A DNA stretch of 64,000 bases from CAVSUB01 sp963816725 (GCA_963816725.1 CAWFMC010000023.1:34006-98005), one strand, 5' to 3'. Positions 35,082 to 44,940 are shown, counted from the stretch's first letter. Program-made: numbers and translations. Notes: a model not told the origin generated them from the letters alone.

Positions 35082-38000
35082 ATGTTCAACCGGCGTTCGC
35101 GGTGGACTCGAGCCGGGTGGCTCTTCGCGTGCCTGCTCCTGCTCAGTGCCCCGGCACTGGCGCAGAGCTTCTACGGGTCGCTGGTCACCGTCGTCAAAGA
35201 TGACCAGAACAACGTGATTCCAGGGGCCACCATCACACTGGTCAACACCGGCACCGGCGAACGGCGCGAAGGCGTCAGCGCCGACGATGGCGTGCATCGG
35301 TTCCTGAATCTGGTGCCGGGCAGCTACCGGCTGGAGGTCGAGCTGACCGGGTTCCAGCGATACGTGCAGGATCAGATTGAAGTCAACGTGCAGGCGGCGC
35401 CGCGCATCGAGGTGCTGCTGAAGGTAGGGAGTCTCGCCGAGACGATCCAAGTCGCGGGTACCGCCCCGGTGCTGCAGACCGAGAACGCGTCGGTCGGACT
35501 GGTCGTCGGCAGCCGGCCGGTACAGGAGCTGCCGCTGAACGGGCGCAACGTCATGAATCTGATCACGCTGGCGCCCTCGGTCGTGCCGCAAGGAAGCAGC
35601 GAGGGAAGCCTGACCGGCAAGAACGTGTTCGCGGCCGGAAACTTCCAGGTCGGCGGTGGAACGGCGAACCAGAGCGCCTCATATTTCGACGGCGTGCCAG
35701 TCCAGGACTCGGCCTACGGCAACATCGTCGTGCTGACACCGAGCCCTGACTCGGTTGCCGAATTCAAGGTGCAGACGAACAACAGCAGCGCCGAATTTGG
35801 CCGGTTCACGGGCGGGGTCATCAATATGGCCTCGCGATCGGGTAGCAATACCTACCGCGGCAGCGTGTTCGAATACCACCGGAACCGGGCGCTCAACGCC
35901 AACACGTTCTTCGGCAAGCGGGCCGGGCTCGATCGTCCCCCGTTCGTGCAGAACAATTTCGGCGGCGCGCTGGGCGGCCCCGTGGTGAAGGACAAGCTGT
36001 TCTTCTTCGGCAACTATGAAGGGTACCGGAACCGCGAAGGCGTGCTCTTCCGCCGCACCGTGCCCACCGTCGCGATGCGGAACGGGGATTTTTCGGATTA
36101 CCGGAACGTCGCCACCGGTGCCGTCGTGCCGATCTACGATCCGTGGACGCAGTGCGGCATCAACAATCCCGGCACCGGCGCGTATAACGGCGACTGCGGC
36201 GTCGTACCCAACCGGCTGCAGTTCCCCGGCAACGTCGTCCCGGCGAACCGGATCAACCCGATCTCGCGAAACCTCCTGAACTTCCCCATCTACGCCGATC
36301 CCACCGTGCCGGGCCGCTGGGTTCCCAACAACTTCGAGCGGAACATCTCGACCGGTGGGGACAACGATCAGTACAACATTCGCGGCGACTACAACCTGAC
36401 CCAGAATCAACGGCTCATCGGCCGCTTCACCCGGTGGGAATCGACCAATCTGCCGGTCGACACCTATTCCAACGGGCAGACCAACGGCGACCCGTACTCG
36501 CCCGAGCACTTCATCACGAGCCAGGTGATGATCGCCGACACGCTCACCATGAACTCGACGACCGTGCTCGACGTGCGGTTCGGGATGCTGCACTGGGACT
36601 ACGACCGCACGCCCGGCAATCTGGGCACGAATTTGGTGTCCACGTTCGGGTTCCCGACCGTCCCGTATGGGCAGATCTCCGAACGCAGCGGCATCCCGGG
36701 CATGGAAACGATCCCCAGCATCGCGGCGGGCCAGAATCAGGTCATCGGCACGGGGCTGATCTACGGTAACGACTACACGTATTCGTTTACGCCGACGCTG
36801 ACCAAGATCTTCGGCCATCACACACTGAAGGCGGGGGCCAATATCCTGAAGGCGGAAGTCAACTACTTCCAGAACAACAACACCGGCGGCACGTTCACCT
36901 TCAGCAACGCGCCCACCGCGCTCGATGGAACGAATCCCGGTTCAACCGGCGATCCCTTCGCCTCGTTCCTGATCGGCCAGCCGACCGGCGGGACGTATCA
37001 GTCGTCGAGCTTCACCTACGGGCGCTCGACGTACCAAGCCTACTTCGCTGAGGATTCGTGGCAGGTCAATTCACGACTCACCGTGACGGCCGGGCTCCGG
37101 CTGGAGAGTCCGGGTGCGTACACTGAGACGAACGACAGCCTTGCGACCTTCAATCCCGACCTCCCCAACCCGCTGCTGACGGGGCGGACGAACCCTGAAA
37201 CAGGACAGCCCTTCATCGGCGCGTTCGAGCTGGTGGCGAGCGACAACCAACCCGAGCGCACGCTGAGAAAGAATCCGCTGCAGGTGGCGCCGCGCATCGG
37301 GACCGCGTACCGCCTGACGGACAACACGGTGCTGCGGGCGGGGGGCGGAACGTTCTACGTGCCATCGACGACGCGGTTTCAGGACGGACCGACCAACAAC
37401 CCGGTGAACAACCGCACGAACAACATCGCCACCAGCCTGGACAGCAACCGCACGTTCTTCACCGACTTCAGTAACCCGTTCCCCACCGGCGTCGACAACT
37501 ATCCGGGCCGCGACCCCAGTTTCCAACAGGTCCTGCTCGGGGGCACGGCGACGCATTTCTACCGGGATGAGCCCGGCTATCCAGGCCGGACGTATCAGTT
37601 CAACGTGGCCCTGCAGCATCAGTTCACGAGTACGTTCTCGGCCGAAGTGGCTTACACCGGGTTGCGCGGCAAGCATCTCCCGAACACCCTGAACCTGAAT
37701 CAACTGGGGCGCGAGTTCATCGACCGCGCGGCCCAGGATCAGACGGTGTGCAGCCTCACCGGCAACGTCATCATTCCGCAGGGTCAGCCCGGATACACGG
37801 CGTCACAACGTGACACGTGCTACGGTGCGTTCCTGCGCCAGACCGTGCCGAATCCTCTGGCGGGTGCGGTACGCGAGGGGGCCTTGTCGACGCCGACGGT
37901 GCAGCGTGCTCTCCTGCTCGTCCGGTTCCCACAGTACACATCGGCCAACCAGCAGGGATACTTCGGCCAGAGCAGCTACAACGCGTTGCAGATGCGCGCG

Positions 38001-38768
38001 GACAAGCGCTTTGGCGCGGGCGGCCTGGTGAGCGCGAACTACACGTTCTCCAGGAACTACGGCAATGTGGAGACGGTGACCGGCTGGCTGGAAGCAGGCT
38101 CGCCCGCAGCAGGCTACCAGACGAACGATCTGTCGCAGGAAATGGCGCTCAGCAGCTTCGATGCCCGGCACCGGCTCGTCGTCAACTACGTTGTCGATCT
38201 GCCGTTCGGCGAAGGCCGCCGCTTTGGAAAAGGGGCGACGGGATTTCTCGGGACGTTGATCAGCGGATGGACGCTGAACGGCGTCACCACCCTGCAGGCG
38301 GGCTTTCCGCTCGGGTTCACCGCGACGCCCAACTTGATCGGGTCCGGCTACGGGTTGCGGCCGAACGTCGATCCGAACTGCGACAAGAAGGTTGACGGGT
38401 CGGCGACGGATCGGCTGAACATGTGGTTCAACACCGCCTGTTTCAGCGTCCCCAACGCCGGATTTGTCGCCGCAGATCCAGCGACGAATCCCGGTTTACG
38501 GTGGGAGCTCGGCAATGCGCCGCGCACGGATCCCGACCTGCGCGGGCACGGCGTCAACAACTGGAATCTCGCCATCGCCAAACGCACGAGCATCGGTCGC
38601 GGCGTCGATCTCACGTTGCGCGCCGAGGCGTTCAATCTCTTCAACCGCGTGCAGTTCGGGCCGCCCAACACCCAGGTGACCACCGCCGCGAACAGCACGT
38701 TTGGGCAGGTCACCACCCAGGCCAACCAGCCCCGGTTGATGCAGCTCGCATTCAGGCTGGCTTTCTAG
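35082..38768 (+). CDS. OmpA-like TonB-dependent receptor with carboxypeptidase-regulatory-like N-terminal domain
   Basis: A 1,228-residue outer-membrane receptor of the acidobacterial giant class. After a signal peptide (ending LSAPALAQ) there is a CarboxypepD_reg-like domain (DDQNNVIPGATITLVNTGTG, GSYRLEVELTGFQRY), a plug (VQELPLNGRNVMNLITLAP, SASYFDGVPVQDS) and a long beta-barrel ending LMQLAFRLAF with terminal Phe. These receptors are thought to import oligosaccharides or similar large nutrients with TonB energy. It carries operator F at its promoter and a hairpin after its stop. It is the uptake component of the regulon; the ligand is not predictable. Confidence 0.93.
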   Translation: MFNRRSRWTRAGWLFACLLLLSAPALAQSFYGSLVTVVKDDQNNVIPGATITLVNTGTGERREGVSADDGVHRFLNLVPGSYRLEVELTGFQRYVQDQIEVNVQAAPRIEVLLKVGSLAETIQVAGTAPVLQTENASVGLVVGSRPVQELPLNGRNVMNLITLAPSVVPQGSSEGSLTGKNVFAAGNFQVGGGTANQSASYFDGVPVQDSAYGNIVVLTPSPDSVAEFKVQTNNSSAEFGRFTGGVINMASRSGSNTYRGSVFEYHRNRALNANTFFGKRAGLDRPPFVQNNFGGALGGPVVKDKLFFFGNYEGYRNREGVLFRRTVPTVAMRNGDFSDYRNVATGAVVPIYDPWTQCGINNPGTGAYNGDCGVVPNRLQFPGNVVPANRINPISRNLLNFPIYADPTVPGRWVPNNFERNISTGGDNDQYNIRGDYNLTQNQRLIGRFTRWESTNLPVDTYSNGQTNGDPYSPEHFITSQVMIADTLTMNSTTVLDVRFGMLHWDYDRTPGNLGTNLVSTFGFPTVPYGQISERSGIPGMETIPSIAAGQNQVIGTGLIYGNDYTYSFTPTLTKIFGHHTLKAGANILKAEVNYFQNNNTGGTFTFSNAPTALDGTNPGSTGDPFASFLIGQPTGGTYQSSSFTYGRSTYQAYFAEDSWQVNSRLTVTAGLRLESPGAYTETNDSLATFNPDLPNPLLTGRTNPETGQPFIGAFELVASDNQPERTLRKNPLQVAPRIGTAYRLTDNTVLRAGGGTFYVPSTTRFQDGPTNNPVNNRTNNIATSLDSNRTFFTDFSNPFPTGVDNYPGRDPSFQQVLLGGTATHFYRDEPGYPGRTYQFNVALQHQFTSTFSAEVAYTGLRGKHLPNTLNLNQLGREFIDRAAQDQTVCSLTGNVIIPQGQPGYTASQRDTCYGAFLRQTVPNPLAGAVREGALSTPTVQRALLLVRFPQYTSANQQGYFGQSSYNALQMRADKRFGAGGLVSANYTFSRNYGNVETVTGWLEAGSPAAGYQTNDLSQEMALSSFDARHRLVVNYVVDLPFGEGRRFGKGATGFLGTLISGWTLNGVTTLQAGFPLGFTATPNLIGSGYGLRPNVDPNCDKKVDGSATDRLNMWFNTACFSVPNAGFVAADPATNPGLRWELGNAPRTDPDLRGHGVNNWNLAIAKRTSIGRGVDLTLRAEAFNLFNRVQFGPPNTQVTTAANSTFGQVTTQANQPRLMQLAFRLAF

Positions 38769-38793
38769 AGCGGCCACGAGAGACTGAGCTGGC

Positions 38794-38815
38794 GGGTCCG
38801 ACGCGAGTCGGACCC
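38794..38815 (+). terminator. hairpin after the TonB-dependent receptor gene
   Basis: A perfect 9-base stem, GGGTCCGAC and GTCGGACCC, closes a GCGA tetraloop 26 bases after the TAG. A T-rich tail is almost absent (TCTAG), so it may be a Rho-assisted terminator or an mRNA-stabilising hairpin. Confidence 0.6.
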
Positions 38816-38932
38816 TCTAGCCGAGCCCGCCGGGCACGTGTCGCCCATCACAGGTCTCGAGCCTCTCGGCGGGCTTCCTCCATCCTCATCGCAGATAACT
38901 GGATCGATCACTCACAACAGCCGGAATGCACG

Positions 38933-39133
38933 ATGGCTGATGACGTCAGCGAGATGCTCCGCGCCTGGAGCGAGGGGGACAACCGAGCGCGCTCGATGGC
39001 TTGACGCCGATCGTATGCGGAGCTGCGCCGGCTTGCGCACCATTACCTGAGGCGGGATCGGCCTGAACACAGTCTTCAGACCACCGCACTGGTGAATGAA
39101 GCCTACATACGACTGGTCGACTACAACCAATAG
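38933..39133 (+). pseudogene. relic of an acidobacterial-type ECF sigma factor
   Basis: ATG 38933 opens MADDVSEMLRAWSEGDNRA, the usual start of this sigma group, then a frame change and an in-frame TGA. The same frame continues as YAELRRLAHHYLRRDRPEHS and LQTTALVNEAYIRLVDYNQ, unmistakable region-2 sequence, before a TAG at 39131. Region 4 is missing, and 39,134-39,444 holds no gene I can support. Such sigma factors usually neighbour Ser/Thr kinases like the one on the opposite strand here. Function is lost. Confidence 0.75.
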
Positions 39134-39444
39134 GCGCAGAACCAACGCGATAGCGCTCATATGGCGAATCGTCAGTGGGATAGCGTCCGCCAGACCGCTC
39201 GTAACCGAGCTCGGCCGGCCGCCCACCGATCCGTTCACGATGTTGTGCAACCGAGTGGCTGCCTTCGGCCAACGGGGATCTTGAATGCGGAGGGGAACGC
39301 ACCGCCGCGCCTCGCCCGCGCCGGGCGCAGCCAATCCCTCCCGGTAATTCGCTGATCGCGCTGCGCGGTGGCACGCCACAATCTTCCGACGTGCCGCGCG
39401 CCAGAAGCGTCACTCCGGCGGCGCGCTTCTCGAGTGAGGTGCGG

Positions 39445-42024
39445 TTACGCGCCCGGCGCCGGCACTCGCCGTCCGATCGCCGAGGTGCAGCCCCAGAGAG
39501 CCCACGCCATCACGAGTGCCATCACGACAGCCGCGGGAGCGGCGTGCCACACCGTCAAGTCCAGTGTGAGCGGAATCCGCGTCAGCAGTCGCTGGGTGAT
39601 CAACATCGCCGCTCCAGCGACGATTCCGACTCTGAGAACGACGACAAAGAACAACGTCGCGCCGGCGAGCGCGTAGATAATCCCGGCGTTTTCTGCCAGC
39701 AACAGACTGAATGCGACCAGAACGGCAACGGCCGGCCAGGTGGCCCGCAGGACCAAGCGGAGGAGCAGCAGCATGAACAAGGCGCCGAGCGCATACTGCA
39801 GCGCGTCCACGGCAGCAAAGATCATCGCCGCCAGCAGGTGGCCCGGAGAGAGCAGCGCGTCGAGCGCCAGAGCGACGAGCGGGTCCGACGGCGGGTGCCG
39901 GTTGATGAGTACCTGCAGCACCCCTGCACCCGCCAGCGTGATTCCCGCGAGGACACCAAGGAGGAGGTCGCGGCCGACGAGCGGATCGCGCCAGCGTCCT
40001 GCCAACACGCGCGTCCACGAGACGATGGTGCGCGGCCAGAGACGTCTCACGTGCGGCTCGAACGCGACATACGACAGCCAGCTGAACAAACCCCAGACAA
40101 GTGACCATCCGACGATGCTGATCGCAAGGACCAGTTCTTCGAGGGGGCTGGGGACGTGATGTGCCCGAAGCAGCGTGCTCGCGACACCTCCAGCGACGAC
40201 AAAGACGGCCAATCGCAGGGCACCACGAAGGTCCCCTTCACCGCGGCGAACATTGCGGCGGACCATCGCAATGGTCGCCGTGAAGATCACCACGATCGCG
40301 ATCCACAGCGCTGTTTCCCCAGCCGCACTTCGGCGCGTCGAGAGCACGCGCGGAGGAGGAGTCTCGCTGACCGGCGATTCGATACTGAAGTACACCGGCC
40401 GCCCCACGAGCAGCGCGGCGGAGATCCGGGCCGGGGATCCACCAGGCTCGCGGGCCCGCCAGGCGAGCAGCGTGTCGTGCGGAAGCACGGGGCCGTCAGT
40501 CGCGGGGACCTGTTCGAATTGATCGATCGTCAGGCCGGCAGCACCGAACAGAACGTCCCAGGCAGGCTGATGAGAAGCCGGCACGCGCGCGGTGGCAACC
40601 CGCGTGAGCGACACAAGCCGTCCGGACAGGTCCAGCGACACCGTGGCCATCCCGTCTACGTCCGACGGAGGGTCGGAGGTGGTCACGTAGTGGAACAGAT
40701 TCTGAGGCACCAACGGACGCGGGCTGGTGCGATATACGAAACGCAGCGCCCTCGCCTGGCCGGACCGGACCGCGGAGTCGAACCAGAACGCCTGGTCGGC
40801 GGCGGGTGCGGTGTGGCCGACGCGTAACAGGACCTGCCGCGCGGTCTCGGCAAGCACTTCGGGCGGCTTCGGTATGTCTTGCGCCGCCACCGTCAGGGCG
40901 CTGTTACCGGCGGCCACGATGAGCAGACCGACGAATGCGCTGACGAGCATCAGCCAGGCGAGTGGCGGGGCCATCGGTCTGCTCGTCACGGCTGACGCGA
41001 CGAGGTCCGGGGGCAGCACGCGGCCTTCGGCCAACGCCGCGGTGAAAGCGTCACCGCCCGGCAGGTTCGCTCCCACTTCCACAGCACTCGTCGGCCGGTC
41101 TGCCGGATTGCGGGCGAGGCACGCGCGAACGACCGAGGCAACCTCCGGGTCCGTGCCGCCGGGAAACCCCAGGGCGTGGGGCTCGAAGCTCGCGCGGTGC
41201 GACAGGTCGAAGGTGCGCCCGTCGAACGGAGCGCAGCCGGTAAAAACTTCGTAAAGAATCAAGCCCAGCGCGAAGACATCTGTGCGGGGCGTGGCCACTC
41301 CGCTCGCCAGCTGCTCCGGCGCCATGTAGGCCGGCGTTCCGGCGAGATCCCTGATCGGCTCGTCGAGCCGTGCGGCGACGCCGAAGTCCATGATCCGGAC
41401 GCGACCGCGCCCGTCGAGCATGATGTTGGACGGCTTCAAGTCGCGGTGCAGCACGCCGTGCGCGTGCGCCGCAGCGAGACCAGCGCACAGCTGTCGAGCG
41501 ACGTCGAGCGCCTTCTCGGGCGGCAGTCGTCCGATGCGGCTGCGCAGCGACGCAAGCGTCTCTCCATCGACGTACTCCATCGACAGATAGATCCAGCCGT
41601 CAGCCTCACCGATGTCGTACACGCGGCAGACGTTGGCGTGCACGATGCCTCGGGCCAGCCGCACTTCCCTGGTAAACCGTTCCAAGGCGTCGTCACGACT
41701 GCCCGATGCGACTGGCGACAGGAGTTTGAGCGCGACGGCCTGCCCAAGCCGCAGGTCTTCGGCCCGGTAGACTTCCCCCATGCCCCCGCGTCCGAGCGGA
41801 CTGACGATGCGAAACCGGGACGCGAACAGGTGACCGGGGGTAAAACGGCCGCCTTCGACCGCTTGGGAAGGCTCAGCGGCAATCTGCCGGAGCATCGACT
41901 GCTCCTCAGCCGCACCGGCCGTCTCAGTGCGGGTCCGCGTCGCGTCGAGAGCCGCGCCGCAATATGGACATCGCAGCGCCCCTCGGTCCCATACCTGGCT
42001 ACCGCACTCTGCGCATCGCGCCAC
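39445..42024 (-). CDS. zinc-ribbon Ser/Thr protein kinase with polytopic membrane domain
   Basis: An 859-residue Hanks-type kinase. An N-terminal zinc ribbon (CAECGSQVWDRGALRCPYCG) and linker lead to the kinase domain (about 68-330): glycine loop LGRGGMGEVY, Lys in VALKLL, HRDLKPSNIML, DFGVAARL and GTPAYMAPEQLASG. A transmembrane helix near 350, an extracytoplasmic region of about 200 residues and some eight further membrane helices follow to the C-terminus. It would phosphorylate cytoplasmic targets in response to an envelope signal. The sigma-factor relic beyond its 3' end may be a former partner. The following 371 bases (42,025-42,395) show nothing recognisable. Confidence 0.93.
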   Translation of the reverse strand: MARCAECGSQVWDRGALRCPYCGAALDATRTRTETAGAAEEQSMLRQIAAEPSQAVEGGRFTPGHLFASRFRIVSPLGRGGMGEVYRAEDLRLGQAVALKLLSPVASGSRDDALERFTREVRLARGIVHANVCRVYDIGEADGWIYLSMEYVDGETLASLRSRIGRLPPEKALDVARQLCAGLAAAHAHGVLHRDLKPSNIMLDGRGRVRIMDFGVAARLDEPIRDLAGTPAYMAPEQLASGVATPRTDVFALGLILYEVFTGCAPFDGRTFDLSHRASFEPHALGFPGGTDPEVASVVRACLARNPADRPTSAVEVGANLPGGDAFTAALAEGRVLPPDLVASAVTSRPMAPPLAWLMLVSAFVGLLIVAAGNSALTVAAQDIPKPPEVLAETARQVLLRVGHTAPAADQAFWFDSAVRSGQARALRFVYRTSPRPLVPQNLFHYVTTSDPPSDVDGMATVSLDLSGRLVSLTRVATARVPASHQPAWDVLFGAAGLTIDQFEQVPATDGPVLPHDTLLAWRAREPGGSPARISAALLVGRPVYFSIESPVSETPPPRVLSTRRSAAGETALWIAIVVIFTATIAMVRRNVRRGEGDLRGALRLAVFVVAGGVASTLLRAHHVPSPLEELVLAISIVGWSLVWGLFSWLSYVAFEPHVRRLWPRTIVSWTRVLAGRWRDPLVGRDLLLGVLAGITLAGAGVLQVLINRHPPSDPLVALALDALLSPGHLLAAMIFAAVDALQYALGALFMLLLLRLVLRATWPAVAVLVAFSLLLAENAGIIYALAGATLFFVVVLRVGIVAGAAMLITQRLLTRIPLTLDLTVWHAAPAAVVMALVMAWALWGCTSAIGRRVPAPGA

Positions 42025-42395
42025 GGCCGCATCTTATCGCTGGAGTGGCCGCCGATCGCGATCTCGCCTCCGGCTTGAGCCCATAACCTGCTCGGCTCTT
42101 TGCGCCGCCCAACGCCGTCACGATGGAACAATGGGATGAGGCCTCCCATTGCCCGCGGACACCGGCGGAGCTATGCCGGCGCTCTGTTCGGATGCTGCGG
42201 GTTGGATCAGCAGTCAGACCATCGTGGGCGACGTGGAGGTTCCTTGATGGGCAGCGAGGTGCCGGCGCCTTTTCAGCAGTCCCGGCTACGTCAGCTGGAT
42301 TGCACTCAGCAAGCTGTTATCGGTGGCAACGCGTTCGGCGCGTGAACGCTCGGGATTTGTCGCCAGGCCTTCGCTACTCCGCTACCGCATTACCG

Positions 42396-43346
42396 CTACT
42401 TCCCCCACCGGAGCGCCAGCGGGTTCACCTCCGCCGCCAGTTCGAGGAGTCCCGCCCGGGTCGCGGGGTGGAGCGGCTCGAGCGGGTGCCGGACGCTGTC
42501 GCTCTTGATGACCCCGCCGGCCTGCATCACGGTCTTGGCCGCGCGCAGGCCGCACTGGCGGTTCTCGAAATTGATGAGCGGCAGGATGCGGGCGTAGGCG
42601 GCCGCCGCTTCTGCGCGCCGTCCGGCAAAGTAATGCGTCAAGACCACCTTGATGAGATCCGGTAGCAGAGCGCTCGCCATCGTGCCCCGCGCGCCGGCGT
42701 CGAGATCGGCCATCAACGTGATCGACTCCTCGCCGTCGAACGGCCCGGCGATGGCGTCACCGCCGGCGGCGATGAGCGCGCGCAGTTTGGCCGCCGCGCC
42801 GAGCACTTCGATTTTGAAGTAGCGAGCCAGAGGGACGCTCGTGGCCAGGCGCACCAGAAATGGCACCGACAGGTGAACTCCCGACAGCGGAGCGTCCTGC
42901 ACCAGCAGCGGGATCCGTGCGGCTTCCGCGACCGCGGCGAAGTGGGCCAGCATGCCCTCTTCGTCGGCGCGAAGGCTGACGCCGTGATACGGCGGCATCA
43001 ACATCAACATCGCGGCACCCAGCGACGCCGCGCGCTTTCCCCGATCGCTGGCGATCCGGGTACTGAAGTGGCTGCAGGTGACGATCACCGGAACCCGCCC
43101 GGCCACATGCGTCAGGCACAGTTCCGTCAACCGATCGCGCTCCTCGTCGGTCAGCATGAACTGTTCCGAGAAGTTCGCGAGGACGCAGATGCCGTCGACG
43201 CCTTGATCGATCATGCAATCGAGCACCCGCCGCTGTCCCTCTACATCGACCTCACCCGTTTCGGTGAAGGGCGTCGGGGCAATCGGCAGGATGCCGCGCA
43301 GACGAACGATCGAGTCGCGGGCGGGTGGCAGTGGGCTCGTCGCCAT
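42396..43346 (-). CDS. DapA/NAL-superfamily lyase or dehydratase
   Basis: A 316-residue class I aldolase-type TIM barrel started at ATG 43346. The Schiff-base lysine is in ARYFKIEVLG and the N-terminal motif is PIAPTPFTETGEVDVEGQRR. GICVLANFSEQFMLTDEER replaces the usual GTTGE phosphate/carboxylate loop, and the strand that normally carries the catalytic Tyr reads LLVQDAPLSG, with no Tyr. This VQDAP pattern recalls the 2-keto-3-deoxy-pentonate dehydratase branch more than dihydrodipicolinate synthase, so a keto-deoxy sugar-acid reaction is plausible. It stands alone; the 438 bases upstream contain nothing I can name. Confidence 0.82.
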   Translation of the reverse strand: MATSPLPPARDSIVRLRGILPIAPTPFTETGEVDVEGQRRVLDCMIDQGVDGICVLANFSEQFMLTDEERDRLTELCLTHVAGRVPVIVTCSHFSTRIASDRGKRAASLGAAMLMLMPPYHGVSLRADEEGMLAHFAAVAEAARIPLLVQDAPLSGVHLSVPFLVRLATSVPLARYFKIEVLGAAAKLRALIAAGGDAIAGPFDGEESITLMADLDAGARGTMASALLPDLIKVVLTHYFAGRRAEAAAAYARILPLINFENRQCGLRAAKTVMQAGGVIKSDSVRHPLEPLHPATRAGLLELAAEVNPLALRWGK

Positions 43347-43784
43347 CAGCGGCTCAAGCCTATCTCGAAACCGGCCATCGGCGGACAAGACGCGCGCCTT
43401 CTCTCCACTGAGGTACAGGCGCCTGGCCGGGCGAACGGGCCTCGAACCGACACGGGCAAACGATTGGCTTGCCACGCGCGGCGTTTCAACGTGAAACACC
43501 GCATTCAGAGTGAACGCTGCGCCGGGCGCAAATGTGCGGTTTGGCGGGCGATCGCAGCGGATCGGGGATTGCTCCCCCAAGAGTGAACGCGACAGTGCGG
43601 TCGCGTCCGTCAGGCCCGCGGTCCACCCGCGACGGTCTCGGCGGAACCTTTCGGTTGACGCGCCGCCACGCTGCGGCGCTGGAAGCACACCTCTCACCGG
43701 TCGCCTCTCGCGAGGAACGCAGGCCGGGTTTCCTTCGTCGGATGCGCGCGGCACGTGTGTGCCACGAGAACAGGATGGGTTGCG

Positions 43785-44150
43785 ATGAGTCCGTACGCAA
43801 TGCTCGGTCGGAGTGTAGGAACCGCGGAAGCAGCGTCGTTGTGCCTCCGCCTCACGGCATGGCACGACGCGATGGTCGCGCACGAGCGGCGGCTCAGGGC
43901 CGGGCGCATCGCCGATGTGTGCGACGACGAGTGCCCACATGTCGAAGCCCGAACGCTATGGACAGCGGCGCTGCTGACGCTTGGCCCGCGGGCGTGCGAA
44001 CTGACGTTCCTGCGGTCACGCGCGGTCGGTGGTCCAGCGACGGCGCAGCAGCTCCTCAACGCCACACCGGTCGCGTCCGGGGCCGGCACCAGCGCGTCGC
44101 GTACGAGCGCCAACGGTCCGGGCAGAGGGACGGGCCGATCGCGACCCTGA
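43785..44150 (+). CDS. hypothetical protein, 121 residues
   Basis: ATG 43785, with AGGA about 10 bases upstream, encodes MSPYAMLGRSVGTAEAASLC, then LRLTAWHDAMVAHERRLRAG, a CDDECPH cysteine-rich bend and a helix ARTLWTAALLTLGPRACELTFL, ending in a Gly/Ser/Arg tail. The paired Cys and His residues could bind metal but no family is recognised. It precedes two small membrane-protein genes on the same strand. The amphipathic helices and consistent third-position GC make it likelier than chance, though not certain. Confidence 0.45.
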   Translation: MSPYAMLGRSVGTAEAASLCLRLTAWHDAMVAHERRLRAGRIADVCDDECPHVEARTLWTAALLTLGPRACELTFLRSRAVGGPATAQQLLNATPVASGAGTSASRTSANGPGRGTGRSRP

Positions 44151-44241
44151 CGGGCGCTCGCCCCGTGGCCTAGAGGAAGTCTGGCCATAATCCTGCGCCG
44201 TGCTCTCGGTGCGCAGTCACAATGGAGGAGGAGGAGGAACC

Positions 44242-44469
44242 GTGAGGAAGGTAGCGAGATCGGACCTGGTGACCCTCGTGCTGGGCGCCCTCAGCATCGG
44301 CGTCGGGCTGACGACGGCGGCCACAGTCGCGTCACTGAGATCGGATGATCGCGTCATCGCACTGCTGGCAACAGCGATCGTCGCCGGGCTGCTGGTCGCA
44401 TACTTCGACTGGCGAGCGACACTACGAAACCGCTTGGCTGATCCTGGCAATCACCGGGAGGCCACTTAA
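44242..44469 (+). CDS. small membrane protein with two transmembrane helices
   Basis: A 75-residue protein started at a GTG directly behind an unusually long purine run (GGAGGAGGAGGAACC), which decides the start over an ATG-free extension upstream. Two helices are evident: LVTLVLGALSIGVGLTTAATVA and VIALLATAIVAGLLVAYFDW. The polar tail RNRLADPGNHREAT is short. Only nine bases separate it from the next gene, so the two are co-transcribed. No function is known. Confidence 0.65.
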   Translation: MRKVARSDLVTLVLGALSIGVGLTTAATVASLRSDDRVIALLATAIVAGLLVAYFDWRATLRNRLADPGNHREAT

Positions 44470-44478
44470 GGAGAAATC

Positions 44479-44940
44479 ATGCTGCAGACAAGAACCGCAA
44501 TCGCACATCCAGCCGGCCTCGCCGCCATCGTCCCGGGCATCGCCGGAGTCGATCGACTCGGACACGACACCGCCGTGCGGGAGTCGTATCGTTCAGCCGA
44601 GCGCGCGCTCGACGACGTCCTCGCCGACTCCTTTCCGGCGAGTGACCCGCCATCGTGGAACCCCGGGATCGTCCGGCCGTATTCTGCCGGCGGCTTCGCC
44701 GCCGGCCTGATGGCCGCGCGGGATGGTTACCACCGGACGGCCGTCGCTGACGGAGTCGATGTGTCTCGGCCAGCTCAGGGCCAGCGAACCGTCCTTCAGG
44801 CACTCGTGTCTCTGGCCGGTGCGCTCGGGGTCGCCCTGTTCTTCGGGGTCGCGGTCCTGCTGCTCGGACTCCCGGTCGTGCTGATTGCCCGGGGTGTGCT
44901 CGAAGCAATTGGTTGGCTGTTCGGCGTCTCGATTCAGTGA
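44479..44940 (+). CDS. membrane protein with ADSFPASDPPSW motif
   Basis: A 153-residue protein with TAAGGAGAAATC before its ATG. It carries the short motif DDVLADSFPASDPPSWNPG (about residues 45-63) that recurs in many uncharacterised bacterial stress-related small proteins. Two membrane helices follow near the C-terminus (LVSLAGALGVALFFGVAVLLLGLPVVLIA, then IGWLFGVSI). It is probably an inner-membrane protein made with the preceding small membrane protein. The motif is familiar from other genomes; its role is unknown. The next 210 bases hold no gene. Confidence 0.7.
   Translation: MLQTRTAIAHPAGLAAIVPGIAGVDRLGHDTAVRESYRSAERALDDVLADSFPASDPPSWNPGIVRPYSAGGFAAGLMAARDGYHRTAVADGVDVSRPAQGQRTVLQALVSLAGALGVALFFGVAVLLLGLPVVLIARGVLEAIGWLFGVSIQ

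Noticed and set aside
42025..42395. Possible gene fragment between the kinase and the DapA-like gene
   Set aside because: Short frames only, no motif in either strand; left as unassigned intergenic sequence.
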